DNA of 64,000 bases, taken from positions 131,009,929-131,073,928 of the forward strand of contig NC_088911.1 in assembly GCF_963576675.1 (NCBI RefSeq), given 5' to 3'. The position numbers and the translations under genes are program-made. This document shows, piece after piece, positions 1-12,077 of this stretch. The stretch is from Euphorbia lathyris (Eukaryota > Streptophyta > Magnoliopsida > Malpighiales > Euphorbiaceae). The notes under the pieces are model-generated. The model ran no database searches and was not told the DNA's origin. It worked only from the letters and a program-made list of their open reading frames with translations. Numbering within the stretch: position 1 is the first letter of the stretch; every line of letters starts with the position of its first letter.

Positions 1-1066
1 TATTTAGACTTGAATTGTTCCTTTCCAATGTTTCTCTGATTAACTTGAATAAGATCGTCCATTTTGTTATTATCATCTCGAACATTTTCCTTAACGTTTT
101 GAAACTGTATCTCTAATGAGAGTTTATGGGGTAAATTACATACCTGATGTATAACTTTTATCTCATATTATATTTTGGTGTACAATTTTTATTCTTGCAC
201 ACAAAGCTATCACACTTTATGGGTGACCTCCCACTAAAGCGAACAGTTGGAAAAAATGACCGGTCAATTCTAGTTAACATGTCACATCACTAATTATTAG
301 AAACGAAACGCTGGAGTGAAGGATTCAATGACTGAAAATAAAACATCCTTCTTGGGTCCCTAGTTACACTCATAAAAAGCTTAATTAGCAACAATGTCTA
401 TAAGAAAATTGAAAATCAATACAAAGAGATTTTTTAAATTTTCTTTTTTATTGATTTTTTAGGGTAAACAATTTATAAGTCCCTATAGTTTTACATATTA
501 TACTAGTTAGTTCATGTGTTTTTTAAAATAATTATATAGTCCTAAGTTTTATTTCTACCAACACTTTAGTCCTTCTTTAGAGTCCATGGTCAAATTAAAC
601 TAAATAATGACATAACTACATTTTCTTATATTTTATAATGATAAAACATTTATTTTTTTTTCTATTTTCTATTTTTTTCCGCACGTAATTTCTCCAAATA
701 TATAGTATTTGATTTAATAAAAAAACAATTTATAGAAGTTTAATTTAGCGGTGTAAATTTTGTTTCATTAAAAAATGAATGAAAATACCTTAAAAATTAT
801 AAAATCAGGAGTAGAATTATATAAAATTATAATGTGAACTTTTTTTATCTTTAATGAACTTCATGGATAAAATAAAAGGAAATATAATTTTAAAATAATT
901 ATCAAGATTTTTAATAACATTCAATATTAGTTAAAGTTATTATATTAAATAATAAATAAAATGAGAATAAAAATTAAGAAAATAAATAAATTTTTTTATA
1001 TAGTAATATGTATAAAGAGTTTTTTTTTTGAAGAAATATGTATAAAGAGTTTTAAGACATTTTTTT
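1..1066. other. AT-rich intergenic sequence
   Basis: No convincing gene is seen. The stretch has long A/T runs and a short local duplication near 1000-1050, where 'atgtataaagagtttt' occurs twice about 30 bases apart. I see no exon-like segment with protein similarity that I recognise. Confidence 0.6.
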
Positions 1067-1579
1067 AGGCTTAATACATCATTTGTCCCCTGAACTTGTC
1101 CAAAAAACTTGATTGGCCCCCTGAATTTTTAAAGTGTTTCGATAGCCCCCTGAACTTGCATAAAATGTTCAGTTAGCCCCATGAACTTGTATAAAATGTA
1201 ATCAATTGATCACTCGGTCATAAAAAAGTAAGTTAAATGCAAAATATGTATTCCACGAAGACTTAAAAAAAGTAAAATGACCAAAATCGAAATATACGAT
1301 TCTAATATTAGAGAAGACAAGTTGTATAATTGAGCAAGCAATAACTTCCCTTTTAATCTATTTTTTAATTATGTAATAACATTTTAAGATGTGTGAAATA
1401 CATCTTCCGCATTTAACTTACTTTTTTTACGACCGAGTGACTAATTGATTACATTTTATGCAAGTTCAGGGGGCTAACCGAATATTTTATGCAAGTTCAG
1501 GGAGCTATCGGAATACTTTGAAAGTTTAGGGGCCAATCAAGTTTTTTAAACAAATTGAGAGGTCAAATGTATTAAGCTT
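1067..1579. mobile_element. Foldback MITE with long inverted arms
   Basis: The left arm starts AGGCTTAATACATCATTTG and carries repeated 'CCCCCTGAACTTG' segments. The right arm is its reverse complement with scattered differences and ends CAAATGTATTAAGCTT. The arms, of roughly 190 bases, flank an AT-rich centre. Both ends abut poly-T, so a target duplication cannot be called. There is no coding capacity, so this would be a non-autonomous element of undetermined superfamily. Confidence 0.8.
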
Positions 1580-2819
1580 TTTTTTTTTAACATAAAAGAG
1601 TTCACACTTCTCTTTATGTTACCTTAAATCTTTGATGGAGGATGAACAATTGAAATGTATTCCTTAGTAGATAATTAAGCACGTGCAGAAAAAATTGCAA
1701 TACATAGTGGTAAATTTTCAAAATGATCCCCATATCATTGTTTGATAATTACAACTTGAACCTTATATCCCAATTTAACTACATTTTTTGCCCAAATCCC
1801 AATTTAACTACATTTTTTGCCCAAGCCTGCCTCTAAGGGTTTGGGCTTAAACATTTATATTTAAAAATGATTCGGCCCAATCTCACGTGCTTAATCCCAC
1901 ATATATAAAATGAGTTGAATTTGAAATTTTATCTCATAACTTTTTTTATTATAAATATATATTGATCGGACAGGTTGGGTTGAAGTTAGCTTACAAATCA
2001 ATTTCCTTACCTTGGATTAGTCCAGCTGGAGCCCTATAAATATAACGTGGGCTAGGCTAGACGTAGACAAAATAATTTATTGTAAAATCAAATTAAGCCT
2101 GACTAGCGGTGAATATAGAATTGGTCCGTTGGGGAGTCAAATTTTTCACGTGCGTATATAAAAAAAAAAGTTACTAAATCAAACTCATTCATTTTTATTT
2201 TGCGTATATATACATGTTATTATTTTAGTGGTCCAGAACCAATTTTTACTTATCACTATAAAACTTCTCAAAATTAAGCTAGATTTGGACTACAAAAGTA
2301 AGATTTAGTCGTTTTGAACAAACTTTCTCCAAAAATTTGTGTACCCCTGTAAAATCAAGTTGGATTTTGTAATTAAATACAAACTCAATGAATTAACTAA
2401 CCACCCGAACCATAATTTGTTGGAAATAAAGGGGCCAAAACCATCTATAGTAAGGGTAGTTCCAATGGTCAGGGGTCGAAACCATCCATAATAAGAGTGG
2501 TTCCAGCACTCGTGGAAGACTAGGTCCCTCCAAGCCCCCGTCTTCACCCCTGATTATGGGTTTATTAATAAATGCATAATATACAATGACTCATTAGGTT
2601 TGCGATTTATGTTATTAATTTGAATTAATTATAATGTAATACTAACTGGATTATGAGTTTGTTTGGTTCAACTATTAGCCTTTTGCTATTACAATTAGCT
2701 GTAAACTATTGTTATTAGATGTTTGTTATTTGTTAATTAATTATTAGTGTTTTGTAAAATTGTGATTAATTGTTGACGTTAGTATGTAAAATGTCTAATA
2801 TGGTCATGTTTTAAATTAA
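1580..2819. other. AT-rich intergenic sequence
   Basis: No recognisable gene. It contains a 29-bp unit repeated twice in tandem (1767-1824) and a slightly more GC-rich patch around 2400-2550 with an 80-codon minus-strand ORF. I do not recognise the encoded sequence and do not call it a gene. Confidence 0.5.
1767..1824. repeat. 29-bp direct tandem repeat, two units
   Basis: The unit beginning ATCCCAATTTAACTACATT occurs twice back to back and is nearly identical, which suggests a recent replication-slippage duplication. Confidence 0.85.
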
Positions 2820-3194
2820 GGAAAAAGTACAAAAATAAACCTCGTGGTTTGAGTTATTTTCAAACATAAACTATATGGTTTACAAGTTGACAAAACAAAT
2901 ACCTTGAGATTGATTTCGTTAGCACAGACAGTCCAAGTTGACTAACAGTGTCAAAAGAAAAAAAAAAAGTCAAAATGGCAATCAAAGTCAAGGATAAAAG
3001 GGTATTTTTGTCCTTATATTTATTTTTTTATAATTTATTTTTTTTATTTCTTTTCCTACCCAATCACTATCTTGCATCCCATTTCTCTCTCTCCTTAAAT
3101 TCAGAGAACGAAAGTCATCAAGATGGTTTGAATTGTTCAATTTCAAGAGAAGAGGAGAAGCTCTTTTGCAAATATTGACCTCGCCGATCTAAAT

Positions 3195-3428
3195 TTGAAT
3201 GACAAAGGAAAAGGGTTTGATAGTTATGACACTGTTATTGTTAGCAAACTTGATCAATCTGACACTGTTCAAGAAGAGATAAATATTATTCAAGATCATA
3301 ACCATGGAAAGGACGATGCTTTTGACCTTTCTGTCACCACTCGTGTCTTTGACAATCTAGAAGACACCATGCCTGTTTGGAAGGTCCAAAGTTGTAAAAA
3401 ACGCTATGCGCTAGTCGGACGGATATGA
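3195..3428 (+). pseudogene. Small ORF, upstream copy, unknown function
   Basis: A 77-codon ORF opens MNDKGKGFDSYDT and contains LDQSDTVQEEINIIQDHNH and a terminal CKKRYALVGRI. The same reading frame is kept in the downstream copy at 4003-4245, with about ten substitutions and a three-residue insertion. The last residues run into the repeat arm 'cgctagtcgg', so the C-terminus is probably element sequence. I recognise no domain. It could be a captured host exon or a decayed element gene. Conservation of frame between copies is the only hint that it once coded. Confidence 0.35.
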
Positions 3429-4002
3429 CCATCGAGGATTAATCAGGGATTAGTCAGGGATAATCAGATTTGTATTTTTGTATTTTTATTTATTAATCAA
3501 CAAATTGTTATATAAATTCAATTAAAATATGTATTATACTATCTAAAAATAATAATATAAAAACACGTAAATTTATGATATATATCTTTAAAAATGTGTA
3601 AATATCAACATTTCAACAATAATATCACTGAAACAACTCAAAAGTGAATTGTAATTAAGCAAAAAATAAACTTACAATAAAAATGCTTTTGTCCCTTGCG
3701 TTTAGATGAAACCTAGACAATGTAGGCGGCGTCAAGGTGGAGCCCTCGCCTATATTTTTGTAGTCAAAGTGGCAGTCAAAGTCAAAGGACAAAAGGGTAT
3801 TTTTGTCATTATATTTATTTTTTTATAATTTATTTTTTATTTCTTTTCCTACCCAATCACTATCTTGCACCTCATTTCTCTCTCCTTAAATTCTCTTTCT
3901 CCTTAAATTCAGAGACCGAAAGTCATCAAGATGGTTTGAATTATTCTAACTTCAGGAGAATATGAGAAGCTCTTTACAAATGTTCACCTCACCGATCTAA
4001 AT

Positions 4003-4245
4003 TTGGATGACAAAGCAAAAGGGTTTGATAGTTATGACACCTTTATTGTTGGCAAACTTGATCAATCTGACACCGTTCAGGAAGGGATAAATATTATTCA
4101 AGATCATAACCATAAAAAGGACGATGCTTCTGACCTTTCTGTCACAACTCGTGTCTCTAATCAATGCAACAATCTGGAAGACAGCAAACATGTTTGGAAG
4201 GTCCAAGATTGTAAAAAACACCAGCCGCTAGTCGGACGGATATGA
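4003..4245 (+). pseudogene. Small ORF, downstream copy, unknown function
   Basis: An 80-codon ORF paralogous to 3195-3428. It opens MDDKAKGFDSYDT, keeps the acidic, Asp/His-rich middle (QDHNHKKDD) and adds three residues (NQC) before NNLEDS. The preceding sequence is also open (for example 'LFTNVHLTDLNL' just upstream), so the ATG may be internal to a longer former exon. No family is recognised. Confidence 0.35.
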
Positions 4246-4907
4246 CCGTCGAGGATTAATCAGGGATTAGTCAGGGATTAATCAGAGATTAGTCAGAGAT
4301 TAATCAAATTTGTATTTTTGTATTTTTTATTTGTTAATCAACAAATTGTTATATAAATTCAATTAAAATATATATTATACTATCTAAAAATAATAATATA
4401 AAATTTTTTAATATAAAAACACGTAAATTTATAACATGTATCTTTAAAAATGTGTAAAAATCAATATTTCAACAACAATATCACTGAAACAACTCAAAAG
4501 CGAATTGTAATTAAGCAAAAAAATAAACTTACAATAAAAAATGCTTTTGTTTATTGCGCTTAAGTGGCACCTAGACGGTGTAGGCAGCGTCGAGGTGGAG
4601 CCCATACGGCTAAAAATCGTCTAGAGACCAAAAAACGCCTAGATGGACTAATCGGAGAAAATCGAGATGAATTCTCGATTTTGAGCACCTAAGCGGTCTT
4701 GGTTTTGAACAGTGGAAATACCCTTTCTGAAGAAGAGTTTCGATGATTTTAGCCGCTTGAGTTCGCTTAGGCCGCCTCGACGCTGCCTAAGCGACAACGA
4801 ACAAAAGCATTTTTTTATTGTGAATTTATCTTTTCCCTTATTATAATTCACTTTTGAGTTGTTTCAATGATATAGTTGTTGAAATGTTAGTTTGCATATT
4901 TTTAAAC

Positions 4908-4912
4908 ACATG
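4908..4912. repeat. Target duplication ACATG, left
   Basis: ACATG immediately precedes the LTR start TGTCACATCC and is repeated at 7195-7199 right after the LTR end GGGGGTGACA. Confidence 0.85.
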
Positions 4913-6062
4913 TGTCACATCCGTGTCCCTAATTTTAGTTATTATACCCTAATATATGGTTATATTACATTTATTTATTGATTGGAGAGTTAATTGAGTA
5001 TTATGGATATAGTTTGGAGGTCAATTTCATGTTTTAAGTGTAAAACTAAAAGATTAGGGTAAGTTTTAAAAGAAGTTAAAGTTTAGAGAGACCAAAAGGG
5101 AGATTATCCCTTATTGGGAACACAAATCACACTTTCCTAACATATATTTCGGATATCCATGAAGAACAACAAAATAATCAAAATTCAAAACTTTCATTTC
5201 ATCTCCATTTTTCAATTGTTCTTCATTTAATCCAAATTATCAAGTTTTGATCATACTTTGATATCTAGAGATTGAACCGTCGGATCGAGCTGAATTTTTT
5301 ACAGTAGGTTCTAGACATCCTAATACACATTGTGCGCGGTGTGATTTTAATTTGGAGATTTCCATCATGGGGTTCGACCTAGGCAGATTATAGTGATGAA
5401 TTTGAGGTTTTAATGTGTTTTCTCCCCAATTATGGCTAAAGTAAGTAATTATCAACTACCTGTATGTATAACTCTATATTTTCCAGAAAATTGAATTTTT
5501 GTGGTGATTTTTGACATGCATTTGATTAATTGGAGTTTTTATGAATTAGTTTTTAACATGAGCTTAAAGTTAAATTCAAGTAATTATATATGTATTTGCA
5601 TGTCAATTTCAACCTATAATATATGTTTATGTATATATGATTTAAGTTTGGTTTTGATGAACTTAGTATATTTGATTAATATTTGTGTAAGATTTGATAT
5701 TTTGAAGAGTTGAATTTAAAGAAATGAAGTGTATTGAGAAACTTTATTGATAATTGATTTATGAATAAATGTATAAGTATATATCAAGTGATTTTCTATA
5801 AATTTACTTCTCAAAGTAAATTTTAATTTTAATTAAAGATTGTTAAAATAGTAGCTTTGATGAAATTACGGTTTATTGAAATAAAGTATATATATATATG
5901 ATGATTTTATGTCTTTAGTTTTAAGAAATTGAAGTTATTATTGATAAATATATTTTAAAATTATTTATTGGTGATTTTAGTTCAAAAATAAAGTATGATT
6001 TAATATTTTGGAAATTGATTGAGTAAAGATATTGAGAAAACTTTATGATGTTGATTTATGAG

Positions 6063-6063
<1 letters not shown>

Positions 6064-6100
<37 letters not shown>
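6064..6100. repeat. TA microsatellite
   Basis: An uninterrupted run of alternating T and A inside the solo LTR. Confidence 0.95.
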
Positions 6101-6103
<3 letters not shown>

Positions 6104-6334
6104 CGATTTTAAATTATATTATTAAATTATAATATTTTTAGTATCCATCAAGAGTAATCCGGATAGGTGGCTTTAATTAAAGTCCGTATTTAGTGAGAAA
6201 TACGACATGTGTACACAGTTGAAAGACCTATCGGGTATGGCAAAGAAGTGTTGAGTAAGACCATGCGGGATAGAAAAATTATGAGATATCTCGATTCTAT
6301 TATATTGTAGGGATTGATACATACGGGGATTATC

Positions 6335-6540
6335 TCTCGGATGGATACGGTTTGCGAAGTATTTATTGATATACGGTTGCGAAATATTTATTGATATACG
6401 ATTTGTGAAGTATTTATTGAGATACGATTTGTAATGAATTTATTGATATACAGTTTGGGAAGTGTTAATCGAGATACGATTTATGAAGTGTTTATTGAAA
6501 TACGGTTTATGAAGTATTTATTGATTTACAGTTGATTTGA
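6335..6540. repeat. About 31-bp degenerate tandem repeat in the LTR
   Basis: Around six to seven units contain 'gatatacgatttgtgaag' followed by 'tatttatt', with substitutions and small indels between units (for example ATACGGTTTGCGAAG, ATACGATTTGTGAAG, ATACAGTTTGGGAAG). This is internal to the LTR. Confidence 0.75.
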
Positions 6541-7199
6541 GTAAATGATTAATTGCAAACCTATTTATTTTGTATAGTTGAGATTTTAAATAAATAAATA
6601 TATGTAGCTATTTTAGACATGAGTTTTATATTAGGTGTTTTAATATAGTGATTTACGTTTTGACTATGTGTGGTATTTTGAGAAATGATAGAAAACTATG
6701 ATATTTTAAGGTGCATATTTGGTTAAAAGTACTATTTTGAATATTTTTATTATGGTTTAATCCATAAAGTCTTCATTTTTAAGAATATGAATTTTATATG
6801 ATGCATTTGAAAATTTAACTATATATATAGCTATTTTGAGTATAAGTATTTTATGCAGTTGATAATTGCTTATTGAGATTTTTGTCTCACCTTTTTAAAT
6901 GTTTTAATGTTTTTAGGTGAGAAAGTACAAGATAGAGAGAAGGTTACCGACCGATTAGGCGAGGATCGAAAGTTGTTGCTTATTGTTAGAAATGTAATAT
7001 GATGAAGTTGGTAAATATGTTGAGGTTTTAATGTAATAGGAATATGGATTTGTTTAGAATATACCTTTAAGATGAATACCTAGAAAAGTGATATTTATGA
7101 TATTTGGATATTTTGGAAACTTTTAGGTATTGATTGTGATCTTTCTATTTCACGCCCGATGCCGATTGAGGTCGTTTTTGGGTCGGGGGTGACAACATG

Positions 7200-8089
7200 T
7201 CTTACACATATATATGTTTTTCTATATTAAATAATGTTATATTATTTTTAGATAGTATAATACATATTTTAATTGGATTTATATAACAATTTATTGATTA
7301 ACAAATAAAAAAATACAAAAATACAAATCCGATTAATCTCCGACTAATCCTCGAAGGTCTTGTCCGCCTGCCTACCACTTAACGTTTTTATAATCTTGAA
7401 ACTAACTCACTAAACATATAGTTTAATTTGATATGAGAGAGATGAAAGGATTGAAATATAGATGCCAAAATATTTATTTTAAAAAATAAAAAATGAAAAT
7501 ATAAAATTATATTTTTGATATATATTTAAAATAATAATTTGGAAGTGTAAAAATAAATTTCAAGTATCAAAGTATAAACATAATAAAATTTTGGTAGCAA
7601 TAGTTACAAATAACCAATAAAAAGTGTACGAAACTATTTTAATTTATCGAAAAATTGTTTGCATGTCATGTCCAATATAATAGTTAAATAATTGTCAAAC
7701 TAATCCATTCATTTTTTTATTATCATACATGGGTAAAATTAATATCTTTCAAAAATATTAGAGTTAAATTTAAACAATTTGGTATAAGATCAAATCTGTA
7801 CTTCTTGGCCAATGATAAGGTTAAATTTGGTCATTAACCTTAATTTTGTAGTTTGATTATAATTTTAATTATATAGTGAGTCGAACCATTAGACTAATAT
7901 GTAAGCCTAATTAATTTTATGTATTTTCATTATAATTATAATTATAATTATATATGATTATGATAGAAATAAATTAAAACAATATTTTTAGGGATATTTA
8001 TATAAAAATTCATTTAAAAATATAATGTATAATTATATCACGTAATAATTTAATTACATAAAATTAAATAAATTATTATTTTTCATATA
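7200..8089. other. Element arm end, then AT-rich intergenic DNA
   Basis: 7200-7385 completes the inverted-arm element. From there to the LINE the sequence is very AT-rich, without recognisable genes. The last part (about 7980-8089) resembles the dispersed AT-rich foldback sequence found near 11.3-12.5 kb and 35.3-36.3 kb ('aaattaaataaattattat'). Confidence 0.55.
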
Positions 8090-11000
8090 TTTTTTTGATA
8101 GAAATTGGGACGAGACAGAACTTGGGCGGGGTGAGCACCCATGGCCCAAGAACTGGCAAACCCTCAATATATAAAAAAAGAAAAAAGTGAATGTTTGAAC
8201 AAGAGAAGAAGAAGGAGAACAAACAAAAGAAGGAGGAAGGAGAAAAGATAGGAAAAGTCAAGAAAAACGCAATTGTGAAATACTACAAATGTCATCATTG
8301 ATAAACCTGTGGCAAAAAGCAGGAGCTGAAGGCCACCAATTGATCACGGAGGAAGAGACTCCAAACTTTGCCAATGCATCAGCAACTCTATTTCCTTCCC
8401 TAAAGATGTGTGTAAAGATAATGTTCATTCTAGAGCAAATGCTGAGACAATGCAACCACTCCTGACGAATACTCCAAGGAACATCCATGGAACAGTGTCT
8501 AAGCAGATTAACTACGTACATTGAGTCTGATTCAACCCAAAGCTGATGCCAATTTTTCTCCCAAGCAAGTTCAATTGCGAAAATAGCGGCTCGCAATTCA
8601 GCCAAATAAGCAAAAGAAGGCGGGGTAAAAAAAGCAAAACAACCTTTGGAAAATCCTCGATGGTTGCGAAAAATGCCTCCCGCTCCAGCCTCGCCAGGAG
8701 TGCCAAAAGCAGAGCCGTCCACATTGACTTTAACCCAGCCCGGAGGAGGTTTAAGCCAATGGACCGGAATAATGTTGGGAGCAGGAGGTGGTCTAGGAGA
8801 AGCCAGAAGACGGGATAAGATAGCAGCATCTCTCTGGGAAGAGCAGAAACCTTTAGAAGAGGCCAAAGACTCTCGAATCATTCGAAAGAGGGTGAACTTC
8901 GAGTGCTGGATAAAAGGGGAAACTTCCTTAAAGATAGCTTTGTTCCTGCAATGCCAGATTAACCAGATGCAAGAGATAGCAGCAACACGCCAGATCAACG
9001 ACACTTGTGAGCCAAAAGGAATGCTACGAAGATTGCTGAAGAAGTGGATGAATTGGGAATGACGAGGCAAAGAGCATTCAAAATGAATCTCAAGAGCCCT
9101 CCAAAGAGAATATGCAAAAGAACAGCTAATGAATAAGTGGTTAATGGACTCAGCATCCTTACCACATAGAGCGCAATGAGAGACAATGAAGAATCCAAGA
9201 CGCTGCAGGAGGTCGTGAGTCTGAATCCGTCCATGCAAAACTCTCCAGAAAGTGAAGGAGCGAGAAGGGAGAGTGTGAGCATTCCAAACAAATTTATACC
9301 AGTCCACCGAGGAGGAACAAGGATTGAGAATCGAATAGTACTTTTTGGCAGTGAAGATACCTTTCGTAGAGGGCTGCCAAGCGCAGAAATCAATATCATC
9401 TCTACCCCTGTGAATAGATCGAATACTATTTTGAACAACCGAAGGTAGAGTACCTAAGTCAAGCCACTCCGAGTTTACCAAAAATTCATCAACCGAATTA
9501 TAGCGTGAACGCTTTTCCTGAAGATCGAGACCTAATCTGTCCGCCACCGATGGAATGATCCACCTATCAGTCCAAAAATTGAGCGTAGAAGACTGGCCAA
9601 TCCACCAAAAGGTCTGGTCCCAAATGGATGAATAAACAAATTTACAGGAAGACCAAATCGAGGAAAGAGCAATGGTAGCTTTAGGCAAACCAGAGACAGT
9701 CAGAAATCTAGCTTTCATCAGATTAATAGCTAGACTGTTGCCTTGAATTAATTCCCAACACATCTTACCCAGGAGAGCCTGGTTAAAAATCCTAAAGTCC
9801 TTAATGCCCAAACCTCCATCCTCCAAACTTTTGCAACAAGTTTGCCAGGAATCGTAATTAACTTCCTCTGGTCAATACAACCCGTCCAAAGAAAGTTTCT
9901 AACACTTCGATTGAGTTTATTCAACAATCCCACTGGCCACTTATAGATCAAGAATGAGTGCACCAGAGAACCAGTAATAGCAGACTTAATTAGAGTTAAA
10001 CGCCCAGCAAACGAAAGGGAGCTACCTTTCCACTTGCTAAATTGAGAAAGAAATTTGTCTGCAAGGCTGTTGAGATGACGAGCCCTTAGAGCTCCAATAA
10101 ATAGAGGGACTCCTAAGTAGCTGAAAAGGAGAGACTCGAAACGGATGCCCAAACAGTGAGCAAGCCGAACCCTCCTCGGAGGACTCACCTGAGAACCAAA
10201 AAAGACAGCAGATTTGTCCCAACTAACCTGCTGACCGGAGATTTGACCATAGAGCAGGAAGAAATCCTTGAGAGCATGCAAGTTGCTCAAAGAAGCCATT
10301 CCAAAGATGGGCATGTCATCAGCAAAAAGAAGATGAGAGGGAAAAGGATTTCCTCCAGAATAATACATAGGAGAATAACTACCCTCCCTCACCATTTTAG
10401 CAAGCCAACGAGAGAAAAAATCCTCAGCAATGTCAAACAGAAGAGGAGAGAGGGGGTCCCCTTGTCTAACCCCTCCAGAACAAGAAAAATAACCCTTTGG
10501 AGAACCATTAATCATCACAGAAATACGAGCAGATGCTAGAATGTTAAGGATCCAATCCCTGAAAGTGAGAGAAAAACCAAAGGAGTCCTGCACAGCCAAG
10601 AGGAAGTTCCAATCCAAAGTATCAAAAGCTTTATGAATATCAATTTTTAAGGCCATGTGACCACCAAAACATTTTCTGTCAAGCATATTAACTCCCCCAG
10701 AAGCTAAGGCAATGCATTGATGAATGCTTCTACCCTTAAGAAAACCATACTGGTTGGGAGAGACAATCTTTGCAGCAATAACTGCAAGGCGATCAACAAG
10801 AATTTTTGAGATGATTTTGAAACCAAAGTTACTCATCACAATTGGACGAAAATTCTCAATTCTGTCAGCTTCAGCAACTTTAGGAATTAGAGCCATAATG
10901 CTAGAGTTTAAACCAGACAGAATGCAACAATGATCAAAGAATGCTTGAACCATATTGCAAACATCCTTCCCTATAATATCCCAAAAGAAACGATAAAAAG

Positions 11001-11222
11001 TTCCCCCAAAAGCATCGGGACCAGAGGCACTGTCAGGATCCATGGAAAAGACTGTGGCTTTAATAGCTTCAAAGGAGGGTTTAGAAATTAATTCCTCATT
11101 TTCCAAAGAAGTTACTAAGTTGGGAATTACCTCATTAATTGGAGAAAGATCAACATGCTCTCTAGAACTACGAAAGAGATTAGAGAAATACTCAATTACA
11201 TGATCAGATAATCTAAAGGACT
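8090..11222 (-). mobile_element. LINE 1, L1-type non-LTR element, 5'-truncated
   Basis: On the minus strand the element reads reverse transcriptase, zf-RVT zinc finger, RNase H, then a short 3' UTR ending in an A-rich tail (minus-strand 'ctatcaaaaaaatatatg' at about 8090-8100). The 5' side stops abruptly near 11222 inside the coding frame, before any endonuclease or gag-like ORF, as expected for incomplete target-primed reverse transcription. No clear target duplication was found. Comparison with the related host repeat suggests insertion between '..tatatttt' (8090) and '..aaggactaagg' (about 11213). Confidence 0.85.
8258..11220 (-). pseudogene. LINE 1 ORF2: reverse transcriptase, zf-RVT, RNase H
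   Basis: The 5' part (11106-9748, frame open further up to about 11220 with SDHVIEYFSNLF) holds RT motifs: LIPKV, NFRPIVMSN, YGFLKGRSIHQ, ALKIDIHKAFDTLDW, GVRQGDPLSPLLF and the active site HLLFADDMPIFG, then SYLGVPLF. The 3' part (9826-8258) begins in LEDGGLGIKDFRIFNQALLG and contains the zf-RVT segment (WRVLHGRIQTHDLL, CALCGKDAESINHLFISC). It ends in RNase H with all four acidic positions visible (NVDGSAFG, YLAELRA, WVESDSMYVV, NRVADALAKF). The two parts lie in different frames; reading suggests a 1-base loss near 9848-9852. It acts in cis during target-primed reverse transcription when intact. This copy is 5'-truncated and frameshifted, hence inactive. Confidence 0.88.
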
Positions 11223-11463
11223 AAGGTTTATAAATTAGGAGTTTACGATTCATGAATTACGGTCTAAATTTCTTAAGCAGGATATAAAATTTACTTTATC
11301 TATGATAATATAAAAAATATTGATATATTTAAAATTAATTTTAATAGTATAATTTAGTTATAATTTTATAGTTAAATATAATTTTCATGTAAAAAAATCT
11401 ATTTGTTTATATTAAGTAAGCCATAAACTTGGACCTTGGTTTTTGGCTAAAAAATCACGACAA
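11223..11463. other. AT-rich host repeat, left tandem copy begins
   Basis: Sequence from about 11223 on ('ctaaggtttataaattagg', then 'aagtaagccataaacttgg') matches 35300-35520 at moderate identity. This is the left edge of the large duplicated segment. No gene is seen. Confidence 0.6.
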
Positions 11464-12077
11464 GGAAAATTACACAGAAATTCATATTTTAAAAACTATC
11501 TACAATTATATCAAGTCATTATTTTGGATTATATCAAACTAGTAAAATCAGTACTTTTAATATATTTTAAGGATTATAATTTATAAATTAGAAGTTTAGA
11601 ATATATTTTACAGAGTTTCTGATTTATGAGTTAGAGTCTAGAATTTTTTAATGATAGTGTAAAATCATAATATATAAAAAATTATGACATATTAAGAATT
11701 AAGTTTGGTGATATAACTTTGTTGTAATTTTGTACTTAATTATGATATTCATATATTTGACCCATAAATAAATAAAGGGTCAAATAAATACATGAATATC
11801 ATAAGTATAAAATTATAACAAAGTCATATCACCAAACTTAATTCTTAATATGTTATTATTCTCTATATATTATGATTTTATACTATAATTTAAAAATTCT
11901 AGACTCTAATTCATAAATCATAAACCCTGGAAAAAAAAGTTCTAAAGTTCTAAATCATAAATTCTAATCCTTAAAATATATTAAAAGTACAGATTTTACT
12001 AGTTTGACATAATCCAAAATTATGACTTGACATAGTTGTAAATAGTTTTTAAAAAATGAATTTCTGTGTAATTTTCC
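11464..12077. mobile_element. AT-rich palindromic foldback element, 614 bp
   Basis: The left arm starts GGAAAATTACACAGAAATTC and the right arm ends GAATTTCTGTGTAATTTTCC. The two arms of about 300 bases are imperfect reverse complements meeting at about 11770 ('tttgacccataaataaata' then 'aagggtcaaa'). The right-hand paralogous segment (about 35515-35540, 'aaaaaatcacgccaataaat') lacks it, so it inserted after the segment duplication. There is no coding capacity. Confidence 0.8.

Larger units (their letters stand above)
2820..4620 (+). repeat. Tandemly duplicated block of about 0.82 kb
   Basis: Sequence from about 2960 to 3758 recurs from about 3775 to 4590 in the same order. Each copy has a T-rich leader ('gggtatttttgtc..ttatatttattttttt'), a small ORF, then a segment beginning 'cgctagtcggacggatatgacc' and ending in 'gtaggc.gcgtc.aggtggagcc'. 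The block is preceded at 2820-2940 by a 'acaaaaataaacctcgtggttt' motif like the ends of foldback elements elsewhere in the window. Divergence and small indels show that the duplication is not recent. Confidence 0.8.
4913..7194. mobile_element. Solo LTR, 2282 bp, Ty3/gypsy-like
   Basis: It starts TGTCAC and ends GTGACA, with perfect 5-bp flanking duplications (ACATG at 4908-4912 and 7195-7199). No internal gag-pol is present, so this is a solo LTR left by LTR-LTR recombination. Length and the TGTCAC...GTGACA termini are like those of plant chromovirus (Tekay/Del-type) LTRs. That lineage call is an inference from the ends only, and orientation is not certain. It contains a TA microsatellite and a minisatellite-like array. 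Confidence 0.85.
4210..7385. mobile_element. Inverted-arm element split by a solo LTR
   Basis: The left arm (about 4215-4590) starts near 'cgctagtcggacggatatga' and runs to 'ggcagcgtcgaggtggagcc'. Its reverse complement is found in two pieces: 4740-4912 ('ggccgcctcgacgctgcc' and 'acaaaagcatttttttattg'), then 7195-7385 ('aatccgattaatctccgac', 'ggtcttgtccgcctgcc'). The two pieces join exactly across the solo LTR at 4913-7194. Without that insertion the element would be about 0.9 kb. Left arms of the same type also end the first duplicated block at 3405-3758. Superfamily is not determined. Confidence 0.65.

Noticed and set aside
5240..5713. ORFs of about 70 codons inside the solo LTR
   Set aside because: Non-conserved frames within a defined LTR; no protein similarity recognised.
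8512..10539. ORFs of 60-147 codons antisense or out of frame to LINE 1
   Set aside because: Shadows of the RT/RNase H coding region in other frames.
8090..11222. A target-site duplication for LINE 1
   Set aside because: Flanks '..catatatttt' and '..ctaaggtttataa' share no convincing repeat; only an approximate insertion point can be inferred from the host repeat.
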